Positions 33,343 to 41,605 are shown, numbered from the stretch's first letter. The stretch is 49,637 nt of DNA from Anabaena azotica FACHB-119 (GCF_014697625.1 NZ_JACJSG010000055.1:1-49637), one strand, 5' to 3'. The notes: a model not told the origin generated them from the sequence alone. Numbers and translations: made by a program.

Positions 33343-34935
33343 CTAGTCAGACAACAGGCGTAACTCGTCTTTGGAATGTCGGAATGATTTTTCAGTTCGG
33401 TCTTTCCAGTGATCCCACGCCACCCAGACATCATCACCTAAGTCTTGAATAACTTCACCTCTGGCGTTGTATAAAGCGAAGTACGGGTCATTGTGGGCAA
33501 CGATGGAACCTACGGTTATAGTTTTGGGTTGTGCGGCCTTCTCTAAGGCGGTGATTAGCTCTACCTCTTGTGGGGTCAATTGGGCTAAGTAATCCTGCTC
33601 GATAACCTCGTACTCTCTTGCTACATCCAAATAGTCCTGCCATGTACGCCCAGGCTTGGACAGCACAGCCCGAATATCACTCACAGCTTGGGGTAATAGT
33701 TGCAACTGCTCGGCTCGATATGCGATCGCGCTTGGTGTCGGTTCACTCCCCAAAAGCACAGCCGCAGCTTGCAGCGCTTGAGTGTTGTTCATTGCCGTCG
33801 CTAGATTACCAAGCGCTATACCCATTAGTCTGAGACATTCTTGGGCGTTCTCTTTTGGTGGTTCGACGGCTAGCGATCGCAGATCAATAGTCTTGTCTAA
33901 AGCTTGCTTAACTCCTTTGTTCAGTGCTTTAGTTGCCTGCTTGGTCAAAGTATTCCCCCACTGCTGGGCGGGGTGTTCTTGTACTGCGTTCTCTAATTCC
34001 TGAATACGCTGCTTGAGTTGTTGGTTCTCATATTTAAACTGTTTGAAAGCTTCCATCTCATCCAATCGCTGTTGTAATTGGATGTTTTGCTGCTTTTGCT
34101 GATCAAACAGTTGTTGTAAAGTGGCCAGTTGCTCTTGTACTTGCTGTTCAGCTTTGGCGTTAGCTTCGGACTGTAGACCAATCCTCAACTCCTGCTCTAG
34201 CCGTTCTATTTTCTGCTGGTACTGCTGTTCGAGTGCGGCGAGTGCTTCGGCGTATCCTGGGGGGTAAGTCCTTTCTAGTGGTGATGTTGAGATATTTAAA
34301 TCAGCATTGTTAAGCAGCAACTTTTCGCCATCAGCAAAAGTTACAATCTGCTGGGTTGGGTTAGGTGGATCTGCCTCAATGGTTCCTTCCTCACCATAAC
34401 GAGGGTGATCTAGTGACGTAACCGTAACTCTGGCAGACTGGGGAACCAATGGTTCCTGATTTTTGGGAACCATTGGTTCCTGACTGGGGGCTTTGATGCG
34501 TGGGCGTGGTTGGCGAGGAACCACTTTCTGAGCCGCAGTCGCAAAATCCGATGCGCTCGGTGAAGGGTTCTCTTGTAATGCGATCGCTACAGCTTCCCGG
34601 AGTTTGTCTGGTTCCTTGACTAACCGGAGCAAGGGTCGGGCTTGACGTTCATTCTTGATGTGCTGTCCTAATTCGCCTACTGTATCAATAACTCTCTTGG
34701 CCCCTAACAGTTGGTTAATTCTTCGTAAACCTCCCCAAGCTAACAGTTCGGCTTGGCAGTATTCTTTAAAATTCGTGTAGCCAGCCGCAAGGTAAAGCTC
34801 AGAGTCCCGCATTTGCAGAAGTTCATCTATGGCCTGCCACTCGAAGCGGTCAAGGGAAGTGAAGGTTTCTTTAATGCTGTCATTGAGCAGGCTGTAATTA
34901 GGGGTTGATGTTTCGGCTTGGTCTAGTGTCAGCAT
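33343..34935 (-). CDS. Plasmid coiled-coil protein with KOW-like insert, 530 aa
   Basis: Residues 20-110 are helical (AGYTNFKEYCQAELLAW, GLRRINQLLGAKRVIDTV), like a DNA-binding or ParB-type region. Residues 160-215 form a small beta domain (VTSLDHPRYGEEGTIEA ... VTFADGEKLLLNNADL). A Gln-rich coiled coil runs from about 230 to 325. The C-terminal part has a second KOW-like stretch (VGSIVAHNDPYFALYNARGEV ... VWVAWDHW). The same strand and order as the 416-aa gene suggest one unit. A replication or segregation accessory role is possible. Confidence 0.6.
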   Translation of the reverse strand: MLTLDQAETSTPNYSLLNDSIKETFTSLDRFEWQAIDELLQMRDSELYLAAGYTNFKEYCQAELLAWGGLRRINQLLGAKRVIDTVGELGQHIKNERQARPLLRLVKEPDKLREAVAIALQENPSPSASDFATAAQKVVPRQPRPRIKAPSQEPMVPKNQEPLVPQSARVTVTSLDHPRYGEEGTIEADPPNPTQQIVTFADGEKLLLNNADLNISTSPLERTYPPGYAEALAALEQQYQQKIERLEQELRIGLQSEANAKAEQQVQEQLATLQQLFDQQKQQNIQLQQRLDEMEAFKQFKYENQQLKQRIQELENAVQEHPAQQWGNTLTKQATKALNKGVKQALDKTIDLRSLAVEPPKENAQECLRLMGIALGNLATAMNNTQALQAAAVLLGSEPTPSAIAYRAEQLQLLPQAVSDIRAVLSKPGRTWQDYLDVAREYEVIEQDYLAQLTPQEVELITALEKAAQPKTITVGSIVAHNDPYFALYNARGEVIQDLGDDVWVAWDHWKDRTEKSFRHSKDELRLLSD

Positions 34936-35296
34936 GACAATTGCCCACTATTTGGTAAATGCTGAAGACGGTCACGAATGCAAATTGCCAAAGTGAACAT
35001 TGATGCTGAACTGGTGGGTTACACCTTAAATGTGTCAGCATTATATTTAGCTCACTTTGTTGTCTAACGATTTGAGCAGGCGATCGCACTTGCTTGGACG
35101 GCGGGCGATCGCTTTCATTTAAGAAAAAATAGAAAGAATTTTGAGCGTTTAAAAAAAGCTAAGGAATAATAATGTCTACCAAAAAGCTGATGAAAAAGAT
35201 AAATCATACGGCTTGTTTTGGCAAGACTCGTTGCATCTAAGATGACGGTTGCATTTGAGCGACAACATAAATGGATTGATTTGGACATAATCGTTT
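34936..35296. other. Spacer, possible 22-codon peptide at 35172-35240
   Basis: Mostly non-coding, with two HIP1 sites. On the plus strand a short frame at 35172-35240 (MSTKKLMKKINHTACFGKTR, then CI) has AAGGA at good distance. Another, at 34979 (MQIAKVNIDAELVGYTL...), has none. Neither can be confirmed. Confidence 0.3.
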
Positions 35297-35641
35297 TTAT
35301 GCTGATTGCCTCTCAAATGGAAGCACTATTCCATCTGCTTGATCTTTCGATTCTTTACGAGGACGCTGATTAATATTTGCCCTGTCGTCGATTTGAGATA
35401 TTTGACTATCGGCAATTACGTCAAGACATGGTTCTTCATCAGGTAGCCAAACTAAAAGTTCCCCTGGCTGAACTCTATAAGTAGTGCAAATTTTATCTAA
35501 TACACTGCCTGTAGGTACATAGTTCGGGTCATTGCATAGACGATAAGCAGTGTCTCTGCCAAGTTTAGTGTCTTGCCAGAACTTATATCGGCTGATGCCT
35601 TTGTCTTCAATAAATTGTTTGATTCGATTTTGCACTGTCAT
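35297..35641 (-). CDS. Xre-type helix-turn-helix regulator, about 113 aa
   Basis: Residues 4-65 make a Cro/CI-type HTH (IKQFIEDKGISRYKFWQDTK ... TAYRLCNDPN ... LDKICTTYRVQPGELLVW). The tail is polar. The first ATG at 35641 follows GGAGG by only one base, while the GTG two codons later (35635) lies at ideal spacing, so translation may begin there. The gene diverges from the 322-aa gene over a spacer with a short palindrome that could be the operator of this protein. Confidence 0.8.
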   Translation of the reverse strand: MTVQNRIKQFIEDKGISRYKFWQDTKLGRDTAYRLCNDPNYVPTGSVLDKICTTYRVQPGELLVWLPDEEPCLDVIADSQISQIDDRANINQRPRKESKDQADGIVLPFERQSA

Positions 35642-35678
35642 ACCTCCATATTCTCATAATAGATACTATAGCCTAAAA

Positions 35679-35721
35679 ATGCGAATACGCATATTGACAC
35701 TATTACCAAATAATGCGAATA
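35679..35721. promoter_or_regulatory. Candidate Xre operator
   Basis: ATGCG-AATA-CGCAT at 35679-35692 is a palindrome with 5-bp arms. A further ATGCGAATA half-site lies at 35713-35721. Both are in the spacer between divergent genes, close to the Xre start. Confidence 0.5.
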
Positions 35722-35732
35722 TAGGGGTATAA

Positions 35733-35781
35733 CAAAAGGCGATGCCCTCAGCCTGGAAAACTTTGAAGCAATCGCCTTTTG
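35733..35781 (+). promoter_or_regulatory. Leader hairpin (attenuator-like)
   Basis: CAAAAGGCGAT and ATCGCCTTTTG pair perfectly over 11 bp across 27 bases, 25 bases before the start of the 322-aa gene. The T-rich right arm makes it terminator-like, so it may attenuate that gene. Confidence 0.45.
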
Positions 35782-35805
35782 ACTCTGTTGCAAGAGGATT
35801 CTATT

Positions 35806-36774
35806 ATGACTCATATTACCGACCGCAAGCAAGCGCCAAAAAGCGGCAACCGCACCCCAATTCAGGAACAAGCCGCAGCACAAGCAGAACTATACAGCCA
35901 CCTGGAATCCCAAGCCCAGACTGTAGCACCCGAAAGCCTGACAATCCAAGAAATTCACTCGCAGCACTTTGAAATCTTTGCTGGTAATCAACTGATTGCA
36001 TACATCACCTACGATAACGCCGAGTTCGTGACTCAACGCTGGGTTGTCATGGTGCAAGGTAACGAGATTTTCCGCCACAACACCATCGCCCGATGCCTGC
36101 GTTACGTAGAATGGCATCACAAAGATGGTTCACTTCCAACCCCATTACCTGCACCAGTCGAATATCCCGAAGTTCCCAGAGTTACAGAAATCTCCTTCCA
36201 TGATCAAGAACTAATCGTTGATGGTGAACTAATCGCCAGCATTGAGTACGACCACGACAATTATCAAGATTTATACTGGCGAGTCATCATCAACGGCAAG
36301 GAGATTTACCGCGACACCACCCCCGCCAGATGCCACAGCTACGTCAAACAAGCCTATCAGCAAGGTATGCTACCCGTCCAGAAGCCATTTGAGGAAGAAG
36401 ACTTTTCCCCTCTGCACCCTGCCCCCTGCACCGTTGCCTCTTCCGAGAACCGAATTATGGTGCATATCTTCAACGAGTGCCAAAAGTACGGTTTTGAAAT
36501 TTTAGATAACGGCATATATAAGGACGACCACAAGCTAGGACAGGTCGGATGCACTAACGGGAATTGGTGGGTAATGCTAGGTAGCTTAGGTCAACCCCAG
36601 TATTCTAACTCGGTATTTGATGCTGTACGAGCGCTTGTACCCGTGTCCGAGTCAGGCGATGCAGAAGTTGACGACTGTGAGCAGTTGCTAGACCTGCCGT
36701 TTGAGATGTTAACGGCTCAAGACTGGCAAAGACTTTCGGTGTATGAGCCAGATTGTGATTTAGTCGCAGCGTAA
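35806..36774 (+). CDS. Protein of three related domains, 322 aa
   Basis: AGAGGA 7 bases ahead fixes the start at MTHITDRKQAP. Three copies of a ~60-residue alpha/beta unit can be aligned by eye: residues 49-110 (FEIFAGNQLIAYITYD ... WVVMVQGNEIFRHNTIARCL), 128-191 (QELIVDGELIASIEYD ... WRVIINGKEIYRDTTPARCH) and a weaker one at 227-280 (FEILDNGIYKDDHKLGQV ... WWVMLGSLG). No family is recognised. It is first in a run of plus-strand plasmid genes. Function unknown. Confidence 0.6.
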   Translation: MTHITDRKQAPKSGNRTPIQEQAAAQAELYSHLESQAQTVAPESLTIQEIHSQHFEIFAGNQLIAYITYDNAEFVTQRWVVMVQGNEIFRHNTIARCLRYVEWHHKDGSLPTPLPAPVEYPEVPRVTEISFHDQELIVDGELIASIEYDHDNYQDLYWRVIINGKEIYRDTTPARCHSYVKQAYQQGMLPVQKPFEEEDFSPLHPAPCTVASSENRIMVHIFNECQKYGFEILDNGIYKDDHKLGQVGCTNGNWWVMLGSLGQPQYSNSVFDAVRALVPVSESGDAEVDDCEQLLDLPFEMLTAQDWQRLSVYEPDCDLVAA

Positions 36775-36782
36775 TTCTCATA

Positions 36783-36817
36783 GCGATCGCTCATCTCACC
36801 CAATAAAGAGCGATCGC
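36783..36817. terminator. HIP1 hairpin
   Basis: GCGATCGCTC and GAGCGATCGC form a perfect 10-bp stem with a 15-base loop, just after the 322-aa gene. There is no T run. Confidence 0.45.
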
Positions 36818-36851
36818 ATCCCTTCATACCCTTACTACCATCAATTCATCT

Positions 36852-37178
36852 ATGCAACCGACAGTATCAATTCCCCAGGGCTGGGACTACCCCCGATTCG
36901 TGCCTGGACAATGGACAAAGCAGGGTCTAATTATTGGCATGGAGTACAACCCTCCAGGCACATTATTAGCCCATGAATACGGGCAGGGCTGGCGTTACGC
37001 TATTTTACCTGATAAGAACTCCCAAGAAGTGCTTTATTGCTTTGATGACCAAATCGAACAGCTTTCTGCGACAGAAGTTCAGGCAAAGATACAGGCTGAA
37101 CTTGAGCAACATCAACAGCAAATTGAAGCACTTCAACAGCAATTAGTGGTGATCACGGGAGCAGCGAACGATGGCTAA
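36852..37178 (+). CDS. Hypothetical protein with C-terminal coiled coil, 108 aa
   Basis: The N-terminal 65 residues are a small Trp/Tyr-rich beta-like domain (GWDYPRFVPGQWTKQGLIIG, EYGQGWRYAIL). Residues 70-100 form a Gln-rich coiled coil (QAKIQAELEQHQQQIEALQQ). It overlaps the next gene by 8 bases, so the two are translationally coupled. No family is recognised. Confidence 0.65.
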   Translation: MQPTVSIPQGWDYPRFVPGQWTKQGLIIGMEYNPPGTLLAHEYGQGWRYAILPDKNSQEVLYCFDDQIEQLSATEVQAKIQAELEQHQQQIEALQQQLVVITGAANDG

Positions 37179-37368
37179 ACGGAAGAAACACGCCTCTAAT
37201 TTGACTGTTGCAAATTTGTTGTACTCTCTACGTTGCCAAGGCGGTTCTGCCCCTTTGCATACTCTCGGCTTTTCTAGAGGTGTCATTCAGTCTTTGTTGG
37301 ATAGAAATTTAGTCAAAGTGCAGAATACGGGACGCGGATTTTTGTTGCAAATTATCGACCAGATGTAA
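37171..37368 (+). CDS. Small basic winged-helix-like protein, 65 aa
   Basis: It starts inside the end of the previous gene. After a basic start (MAKRKKHASNL) come two helices and a short strand pair (VANLLYSLRCQGGSAPLHTL, GVIQSLLDRNLVKVQNTGRG), the outline of a winged helix. It is probably a DNA-binding partner of the preceding coiled-coil protein. Confidence 0.6.
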   Translation: MAKRKKHASNLTVANLLYSLRCQGGSAPLHTLGFSRGVIQSLLDRNLVKVQNTGRGFLLQIIDQM

Positions 37369-37462
37369 CCAGTAGTCAGGAACCAAAGCCATTAAAACTC
37401 ATAAACATTAATGGTTCCTGACTGTTGATTATCAACAAGCAAAAGTATTAGGAGATACTGTC

Positions 37463-37666
37463 ATGGGCGAAGGTGAAGTTAAGTTAGTTGATTTAGTGAG
37501 TGTCACCCAATACCTCATCTCTAAAATTGCTCAACATCCAGACTTTATCAAGTTGGAATACTACCCTGATTTAACGATTGGTGACGCTCAAACTGCACTG
37601 TCTTATCTCCAGTCAGAACTAGAAGCTAATCAACAATCTGCTGCTACTGTCAATGTTTCTGATTAG
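37463..37666 (+). CDS. Hypothetical protein, 67 aa
   Basis: AGGAGA lies 7 bases before the ATG. It is helical and acidic (LVDLVSVTQYLISKIAQHP, DAQTALSYLQSELEANQQ). No recognised domain. It lies in the same plus-strand run as its neighbours. Confidence 0.6.
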   Translation: MGEGEVKLVDLVSVTQYLISKIAQHPDFIKLEYYPDLTIGDAQTALSYLQSELEANQQSAATVNVSD

Positions 37667-37742
37667 AAGAAACTCGCCTGAATTTATCACTCTTAATTCG
37701 GGCGAGTTCTAGTATTCATAAATTTAACATTTTAGTACAAGC

Positions 37743-37997
37743 ATGACTAAACAGATATCCGATTCATACAACTATAAATGTCATCAAGTTGCTAGTATTC
37801 TCCATCTTAATTTGTCTACTGTCCGTCTTTGGATAAACCGGGGCTGGCTCAAAGTAAACAGGCGTTGCCCGAAGCATTACGAGATTGGCATAGTCCACCT
37901 CAAAGAGTTTTTAGAAAACCCTCCACAACAAATCAAAAAACGCATTGAGGCACTTGACATTGAGGCGATTAATCATCTTTTCAAGGGGAAAGTATGA
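37743..37997 (+). CDS. Helix-turn-helix protein (MerR/excisionase-like), 84 aa
   Basis: Residues 9-55 read as an excisionase-type winged HTH (NYKCHQVASILHLNLSTVRL, WINRGWLKVNRR). A conserved tail LKEFLENPPQQIKKRIEALD follows. The tail and HTH are repeated in the 129-aa protein at 38645-39034, so the two are paralogues. Its stop overlaps the start of the next gene (ATGA), which shows coupling. The target is unknown. Confidence 0.7.
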   Translation: MTKQISDSYNYKCHQVASILHLNLSTVRLWINRGWLKVNRRCPKHYEIGIVHLKEFLENPPQQIKKRIEALDIEAINHLFKGKV

Positions 37998-38452
37998 CAG
38001 AACAGATCAACGAGTTAGAAAGATGTTGGTATTTGTCCCCGCCTTGGCGTGGGGAAATTCCTCCAGTTGAGGTGAACTTATGGGAACGGGTTTATTTCAC
38101 ACCGTTGCGGACATTCGGTTATTGTAGTGGATTCCAGTGGAGCAAAGGCGAGTGGGTTTATCTCATCGACCTTAAGGATGAAATTGTACAGACTATCAAA
38201 CAAGAGATTATTGGCACTGGCCGCATGGAAGCGAACACTGTGAGAAAACCGGCTTATGTAGTTGGCGATCGCGTGATGCTCGTTAATGATGCGCCAGGGA
38301 CAAAGCAGCGTTTGGTGTTGGGTCTTCAGGTTGTAGATAAAACTTGGTTCTACCTCGTGGAGTGGCGCTCACCAATGCTTATCAAGAGTACGTCCACGTT
38401 CAATCGCTTTTCTTTGGTCAGGGAAGAAGACTTAGTGCGAGTGATGGTCTGA
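37994..38452 (+). CDS. DUF1392-like protein, 152 aa
   Basis: The start ELERCWYLSPPWRGEIPPVE and RTFGYCSGFQWSKGEWVYLI match by eye the DUF1392 proteins of Nostoc plasmids. The second half is beta-rich (PAYVVGDRVMLVNDAPGTKQ ... VVDKTWFYLVEWRSP), a KOW/SH3-like barrel. It overlaps the HTH gene by 4 bases and has AGGGGA just ahead. The function of the family is unknown. Confidence 0.7.
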   Translation: MTEQINELERCWYLSPPWRGEIPPVEVNLWERVYFTPLRTFGYCSGFQWSKGEWVYLIDLKDEIVQTIKQEIIGTGRMEANTVRKPAYVVGDRVMLVNDAPGTKQRLVLGLQVVDKTWFYLVEWRSPMLIKSTSTFNRFSLVREEDLVRVMV

Positions 38453-38483
38453 ACCCCTGGTATTGAAGATTTCAGTAAAGGTG

Positions 38484-38582
38484 ACTCACTAAAACAGAAC
38501 TCAGAACTCAGGAGCCAGAATTTGTAAATTTACAAATGATGAATATGATTCTGACTTCTGGATTCTGACTTCTGGATTCTTC
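38484..38582. repeat. Imperfect inverted and direct repeats with an 18-bp palindrome
   Basis: CAGAACTCAGAACTCAGGAG on the left answers ATTCTGACTTCTGG on the right, which itself is repeated in tandem. The centre is a perfect palindrome, ATTTGTAAATTTACAAAT, at 38520-38537. This is a type of spacer repeat common in filamentous cyanobacteria. Confidence 0.55.
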
Positions 38583-38644
38583 ATTGAGTTGCCCTACAAA
38601 ATATTAATTCTGTTTTGATTTTGATGAGTTCTTGAGGTTGAGCT

Positions 38645-39034
38645 ATGAGGATTAAATGGAGTGAAGAAGAATTAACTACCCTTGAAGAGATGGCAGAAAT
38701 TTACACAGTTCAACAAATCGCTTTCCGCCTTAAAAGACGAGGGTATACACGCTCACTTGAAGGTATCAGAAAAAAACTCCGTTCTTTGGGTTACTCAGTG
38801 CGGCCTACCCTGGACAACTATAGCTGCAAATATATTGCTGAAATTCTGCAAGTTGATTGTAGTACAGTTGCAGACTGGGTTAAAAAGGGTTGGCTCAAGG
38901 GAACAAAACCTAGCACTCATCATTATCAAGTTAGAAGCCAGGATTTAAAGCAATTCCTTAACAATCCTCCGCGCAGAATTAGGAATCGGATTGCCTCTTT
39001 GGATCAAATGGCAATTAGTTATTTAGTGGGGTAA
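38645..39034 (+). CDS. Double helix-turn-helix protein, 129 aa
   Basis: The N-terminal 50 residues form a SANT/Myb-like or GcrA-like HTH (WSEEELTTLEEMAEIYTVQQ ... IRKKLRSLGY). The C-terminal 75 are a paralogue of the 84-aa gene at 37743 (NYSCKYIAEILQVDCSTVAD, WVKKGWLKG, LKQFLNNPPRRIRNRIASLD). GAGG precedes the start by 7 bases. It is probably a plasmid regulator. It ends 33 bases before tnpB. Confidence 0.7.
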   Translation: MRIKWSEEELTTLEEMAEIYTVQQIAFRLKRRGYTRSLEGIRKKLRSLGYSVRPTLDNYSCKYIAEILQVDCSTVADWVKKGWLKGTKPSTHHYQVRSQDLKQFLNNPPRRIRNRIASLDQMAISYLVG

Positions 39035-39067
39035 TCGAAAGTTAGCAAGAACTCGGAGATAGTTCAA

Positions 39068-40282
39068 ATGTTTAATCTGACATACGAATTTAAACTTAAA
39101 CCCAATTGCGCCCAAATTGCTATATTTGAAGACTGGCTAGAACAATGTCGCCGTGTCTATAACTATGCACTAGCAGAGCGCAAAGATTGGATTAAATCTC
39201 GTTCTTGTCGGATTAATGCTTGTTCGTTACACTCTGAATACATAATTCCTGCTGATACACCACGACCAACTTATTTTAATCAATCCGAAAGGTTAACCCA
39301 AGCCAAAAAGATATATCCTGAACTTAAGAAAGTTTCGGCACAGGTTTTACAACAGACATTGAAACGTCTTGAGAAAGCTTTTGTGGCAATGTGGGAACAA
39401 AAACACGGATTCCCCAGATTTAAAAAACCAGGGAAGATGCGCTCTTTTGTATTTCCACAGTTAGCGGCTAATTCAATTGAGAAAGGAAGAATTAAACTGC
39501 CTAAAATTGGCTGGGTTAAATTTCGTCAATCACGAGAAATACCTGATGGTGGCATGGTTAAACAAGCTCGTATTGTTAAACGTGCCTCTGGTTGGTATGT
39601 CATGCTCATCGTGCAATGGGATGTATCCGTACCCCAGCCAACGCCACAAGGTGAAGCATTAGGAATTGATGTCGGGTTAACAAACTTTATTGCTACTTCT
39701 AACGGGTTAACTGTCAAACGTCCGAGGTTTTTTGTAGATGCCGAACGCAAGCTTAAATTGCTGCAACAGCGTGTTTCCAGAAAACAGTTAGGCTCGAACA
39801 ACTGGCACAAAGCCCAAAAAAAGGTGGCAAAATTTCATGAGTATATTGCTAATTGCCGCAAGGATTGGCATAGGAAACTGTCTCATCAAATCTGTAATGA
39901 TATTGGGATGGTGTTTGTTGAGGATTTGAATCTAGTCGGGTTGTCCCGTGGGATGCTAGGCAAGCATTGTTTAGATGCAGGATGGGGTCAATTCTTCAAC
40001 ATCTTAGAGCAAATCTGTTTTAAACGTGGTGTCTATTTTCAGAAAGTAGACAGTCGCAAAACTAGCCAGATTTGCCCTAATTGTGGTGTTGAGACAGGTA
40101 AGAAAGAGTTGGCAGAACGTACTCATGTTTGTTCAAATTGCGGCTATACCACTGATAGAGATGTAGCCGCCGCTCAAGTAGTTCTTGTTAGAGGACTTGC
40201 AGCCGTAGGGCATACGGTCAAGATGCTTGCTGAGGGTAAATTCATTGGAATCCCGAAGATGCAAGAATCCCCCGTTTTATAA
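39068..40282 (+). CDS. tnpB: TnpB, IS200/IS605-type RNA-guided nuclease, 404 aa
   Basis: A full-length TnpB: N-terminal helix-turn-helix (FEDWLEQCRRVYNYALAERK), then the RuvC nuclease with D201 (LGIDVGLTN), E285 (VEDLNLVGLSRG) and D365 (TDRDVAAAQ), and the zinc finger CPNCG...CSNCG between them. All catalytic residues are present. Related proteins cut DNA guided by an RNA made from the right end of the element. No tnpA is nearby. GGAG lies 9 bases ahead of the ATG. The stop lies inside the right-end hairpin, and the element's edge runs into a gene remnant. Confidence 0.93.
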   Translation: MFNLTYEFKLKPNCAQIAIFEDWLEQCRRVYNYALAERKDWIKSRSCRINACSLHSEYIIPADTPRPTYFNQSERLTQAKKIYPELKKVSAQVLQQTLKRLEKAFVAMWEQKHGFPRFKKPGKMRSFVFPQLAANSIEKGRIKLPKIGWVKFRQSREIPDGGMVKQARIVKRASGWYVMLIVQWDVSVPQPTPQGEALGIDVGLTNFIATSNGLTVKRPRFFVDAERKLKLLQQRVSRKQLGSNNWHKAQKKVAKFHEYIANCRKDWHRKLSHQICNDIGMVFVEDLNLVGLSRGMLGKHCLDAGWGQFFNILEQICFKRGVYFQKVDSRKTSQICPNCGVETGKKELAERTHVCSNCGYTTDRDVAAAQVVLVRGLAAVGHTVKMLAEGKFIGIPKMQESPVL

Positions 40283-40297
40283 ACGGGGGAGTGTCAA
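40269..40297 (+). ncRNA. Right end of the TnpB element and putative guide-RNA 3' stem
   Basis: CCCCCGTTT-TAT-AAACGGGGG (40269-40289) overlaps the tnpB stop and is followed by AGTGTCAAG, the usual layout of IS605-type right ends. In TnpB systems the guide RNA ends with this stem and the bases after the element act as the guide; here those would begin at about 40294-40299. Confidence 0.65.
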
Positions 40298-40420
40298 GAA
40301 GTCAAAACTAGTGTGCTAAATGAATTGTCGCGTGGTCATCGCACAGGACGATTCTCCAGAGTGCCAGGGGAAAAAGGTCTTTACACTTGGGATGTTACGT
40401 TACTTGTATCAGGAAACTAG
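40294..40420 (+). pseudogene. 3' remnant of a second copy of the 461-aa gene
   Basis: The frame reads QEVKTSVLNELSRGHRTGRF then SRVPGEKGLYTWDVTLL up to TAG, nearly identical to the end of the 461-aa protein. It has no start because it begins abruptly at the TnpB element's right end (similarity starts at TCAAG, 40294). The matching left part was not found before tnpB. Confidence 0.85.
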
Positions 40421-40463
40421 TAGGTTCAAGCGTGAGGTGATTATTCATTAAGCTAACGAAGAG

Positions 40464-40488
40464 CTTCTGGGATAAGTGACCAGAAGCA
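40464..40488. terminator. Hairpin related to the one at 20409-20439
   Basis: GCTTCTGG and CCAGAAGC around GATAAGTGA, followed by CATTGAG as in the other copy. It lies below the gene remnant. Confidence 0.5.
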
Positions 40489-40587
40489 TTGAGATTGTAT
40501 TTGATTATGAACGAATCTCTAATTAGGACATATGTACTATAGCTTGAGATTTGTATATCATTTTCTAATCAAAGATAATTCTCTTCA

Positions 40588-40609
40588 TGACTCAAAACGT
40601 TTTGGGTCA
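40588..40609. promoter_or_regulatory. parS-like palindrome, site 1
   Basis: A 22-bp palindrome with one mismatch, arms TGACTCAAAAC and GTTTTGGGTCA, directly after the parB stop. It matches 19 of 22 bases of the site at 42428-42449. No T run follows in the parB direction, so a partition site fits better than a terminator. Confidence 0.5.
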
Positions 40610-41605
40610 CTATTCTTTTAAAAATTCTTCTATTTGGGATAAAAGATTTTCTGCTTGCTGAAGTCGCTCTGGATTAGCCTCCATTTTCTTCAGTGATTTC
40701 TTGAATTGCTTGTAAGCTATATCTAAGCGCTCTTGAACTACATTTGATGAATTTGGTTTATGAGACTGAATAAATTTTTTAATTTCTGCTAGCGAAAGCT
40801 TTTGAGAAATTGCTTTTGCTAAAATTTTTTTTCTCAATTCAGGTTCTTTAATTTTGGCAATTTCTAATCCTTTAGTGTATTCAATCTTTCCTTGACGCAC
40901 AGATTCTAAAATTTCTTTAGGTTTTTTAAGTAATGGTAATCGGCTTTTAACGAAAGATTCCCAGCTAATTCCACCTAAAAAATCAAATACAGATTGAATG
41001 TTGTTATATTGAGGATGATCTAAAACGTTTTCAATTCCTGAACGACGTTTGAGATTATCCATTTGATACAAAAGGCTTATAGCTTCCTCAATAGTTCCTT
41101 CGATAGCTATGGCGAGAAGTTTAAGCGTTGCATCTAAATCTTCTAATGCACTAAAGTCTCGACGATTTTTATTTTCTGTGATAGAAGCTTTAAAAGCTTC
41201 TAAATCATTCCAATTAAATATTCGCACAGGTAACATATCAATTTCTGCAAATTCAGAAGCATGATAACGACGTTTACCCGCAACTAGTTCATATTCATCA
41301 GATTGTTCATTATTAAGCGGACGAATCCACAAGGGAGAAAGGATACCATTCGGTTTTAAGTCATTTAATGCCCACGCTTTTAATTCTTCTATATCGTAGT
41401 AGTACCTTACAGGTTGACCCTCTGGTGCGAAACTAAACGTTAAATGTATTTTAGAGCGATGTACCAAAATTACAGGAGAATTTTGGCTTGATTCGTGATG
41501 ATTAATGCCGCTCTCTTCTAATTCAGGCGTGAAGCTTAAAATCTGCTTTAAGTTAGCAATTCTTTGATTGGTTGTAGTTTTGCTAGTGCTTTCCAATCCT
41601 CCCAT
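40610..41605 (-). CDS. parB: ParB-like partition protein, 331 aa
   Basis: Residues 48-130 carry the ParB/Spo0J N-terminal domain (VILVHRSKIHLTF ... NGILSPLWIRP ... YELVAGKRRYHASEFAEI, and later ITENKNRRDFSALEDLD), where VAGKRRYHA stands for the GERRYRA box. A helical region with an HTH-like part follows (SLLYQMDNLKRRSG ... GKIEYTKGLEIAKI) and a C-terminal coiled coil. The start lies inside the end of parA (58-base overlap), so translation is coupled. It is the likely binder of the two flanking palindromes. Confidence 0.85.
   Translation of the reverse strand: MGGLESTSKTTTNQRIANLKQILSFTPELEESGINHHESSQNSPVILVHRSKIHLTFSFAPEGQPVRYYYDIEELKAWALNDLKPNGILSPLWIRPLNNEQSDEYELVAGKRRYHASEFAEIDMLPVRIFNWNDLEAFKASITENKNRRDFSALEDLDATLKLLAIAIEGTIEEAISLLYQMDNLKRRSGIENVLDHPQYNNIQSVFDFLGGISWESFVKSRLPLLKKPKEILESVRQGKIEYTKGLEIAKIKEPELRKKILAKAISQKLSLAEIKKFIQSHKPNSSNVVQERLDIAYKQFKKSLKKMEANPERLQQAENLLSQIEEFLKE

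Noticed and set aside
40588..40609. Palindrome after parB as a rho-independent terminator only
   Set aside because: No T run follows on the parB strand, and a near-identical site lies at the other end of the operon where no terminator is needed. A double role cannot be excluded.
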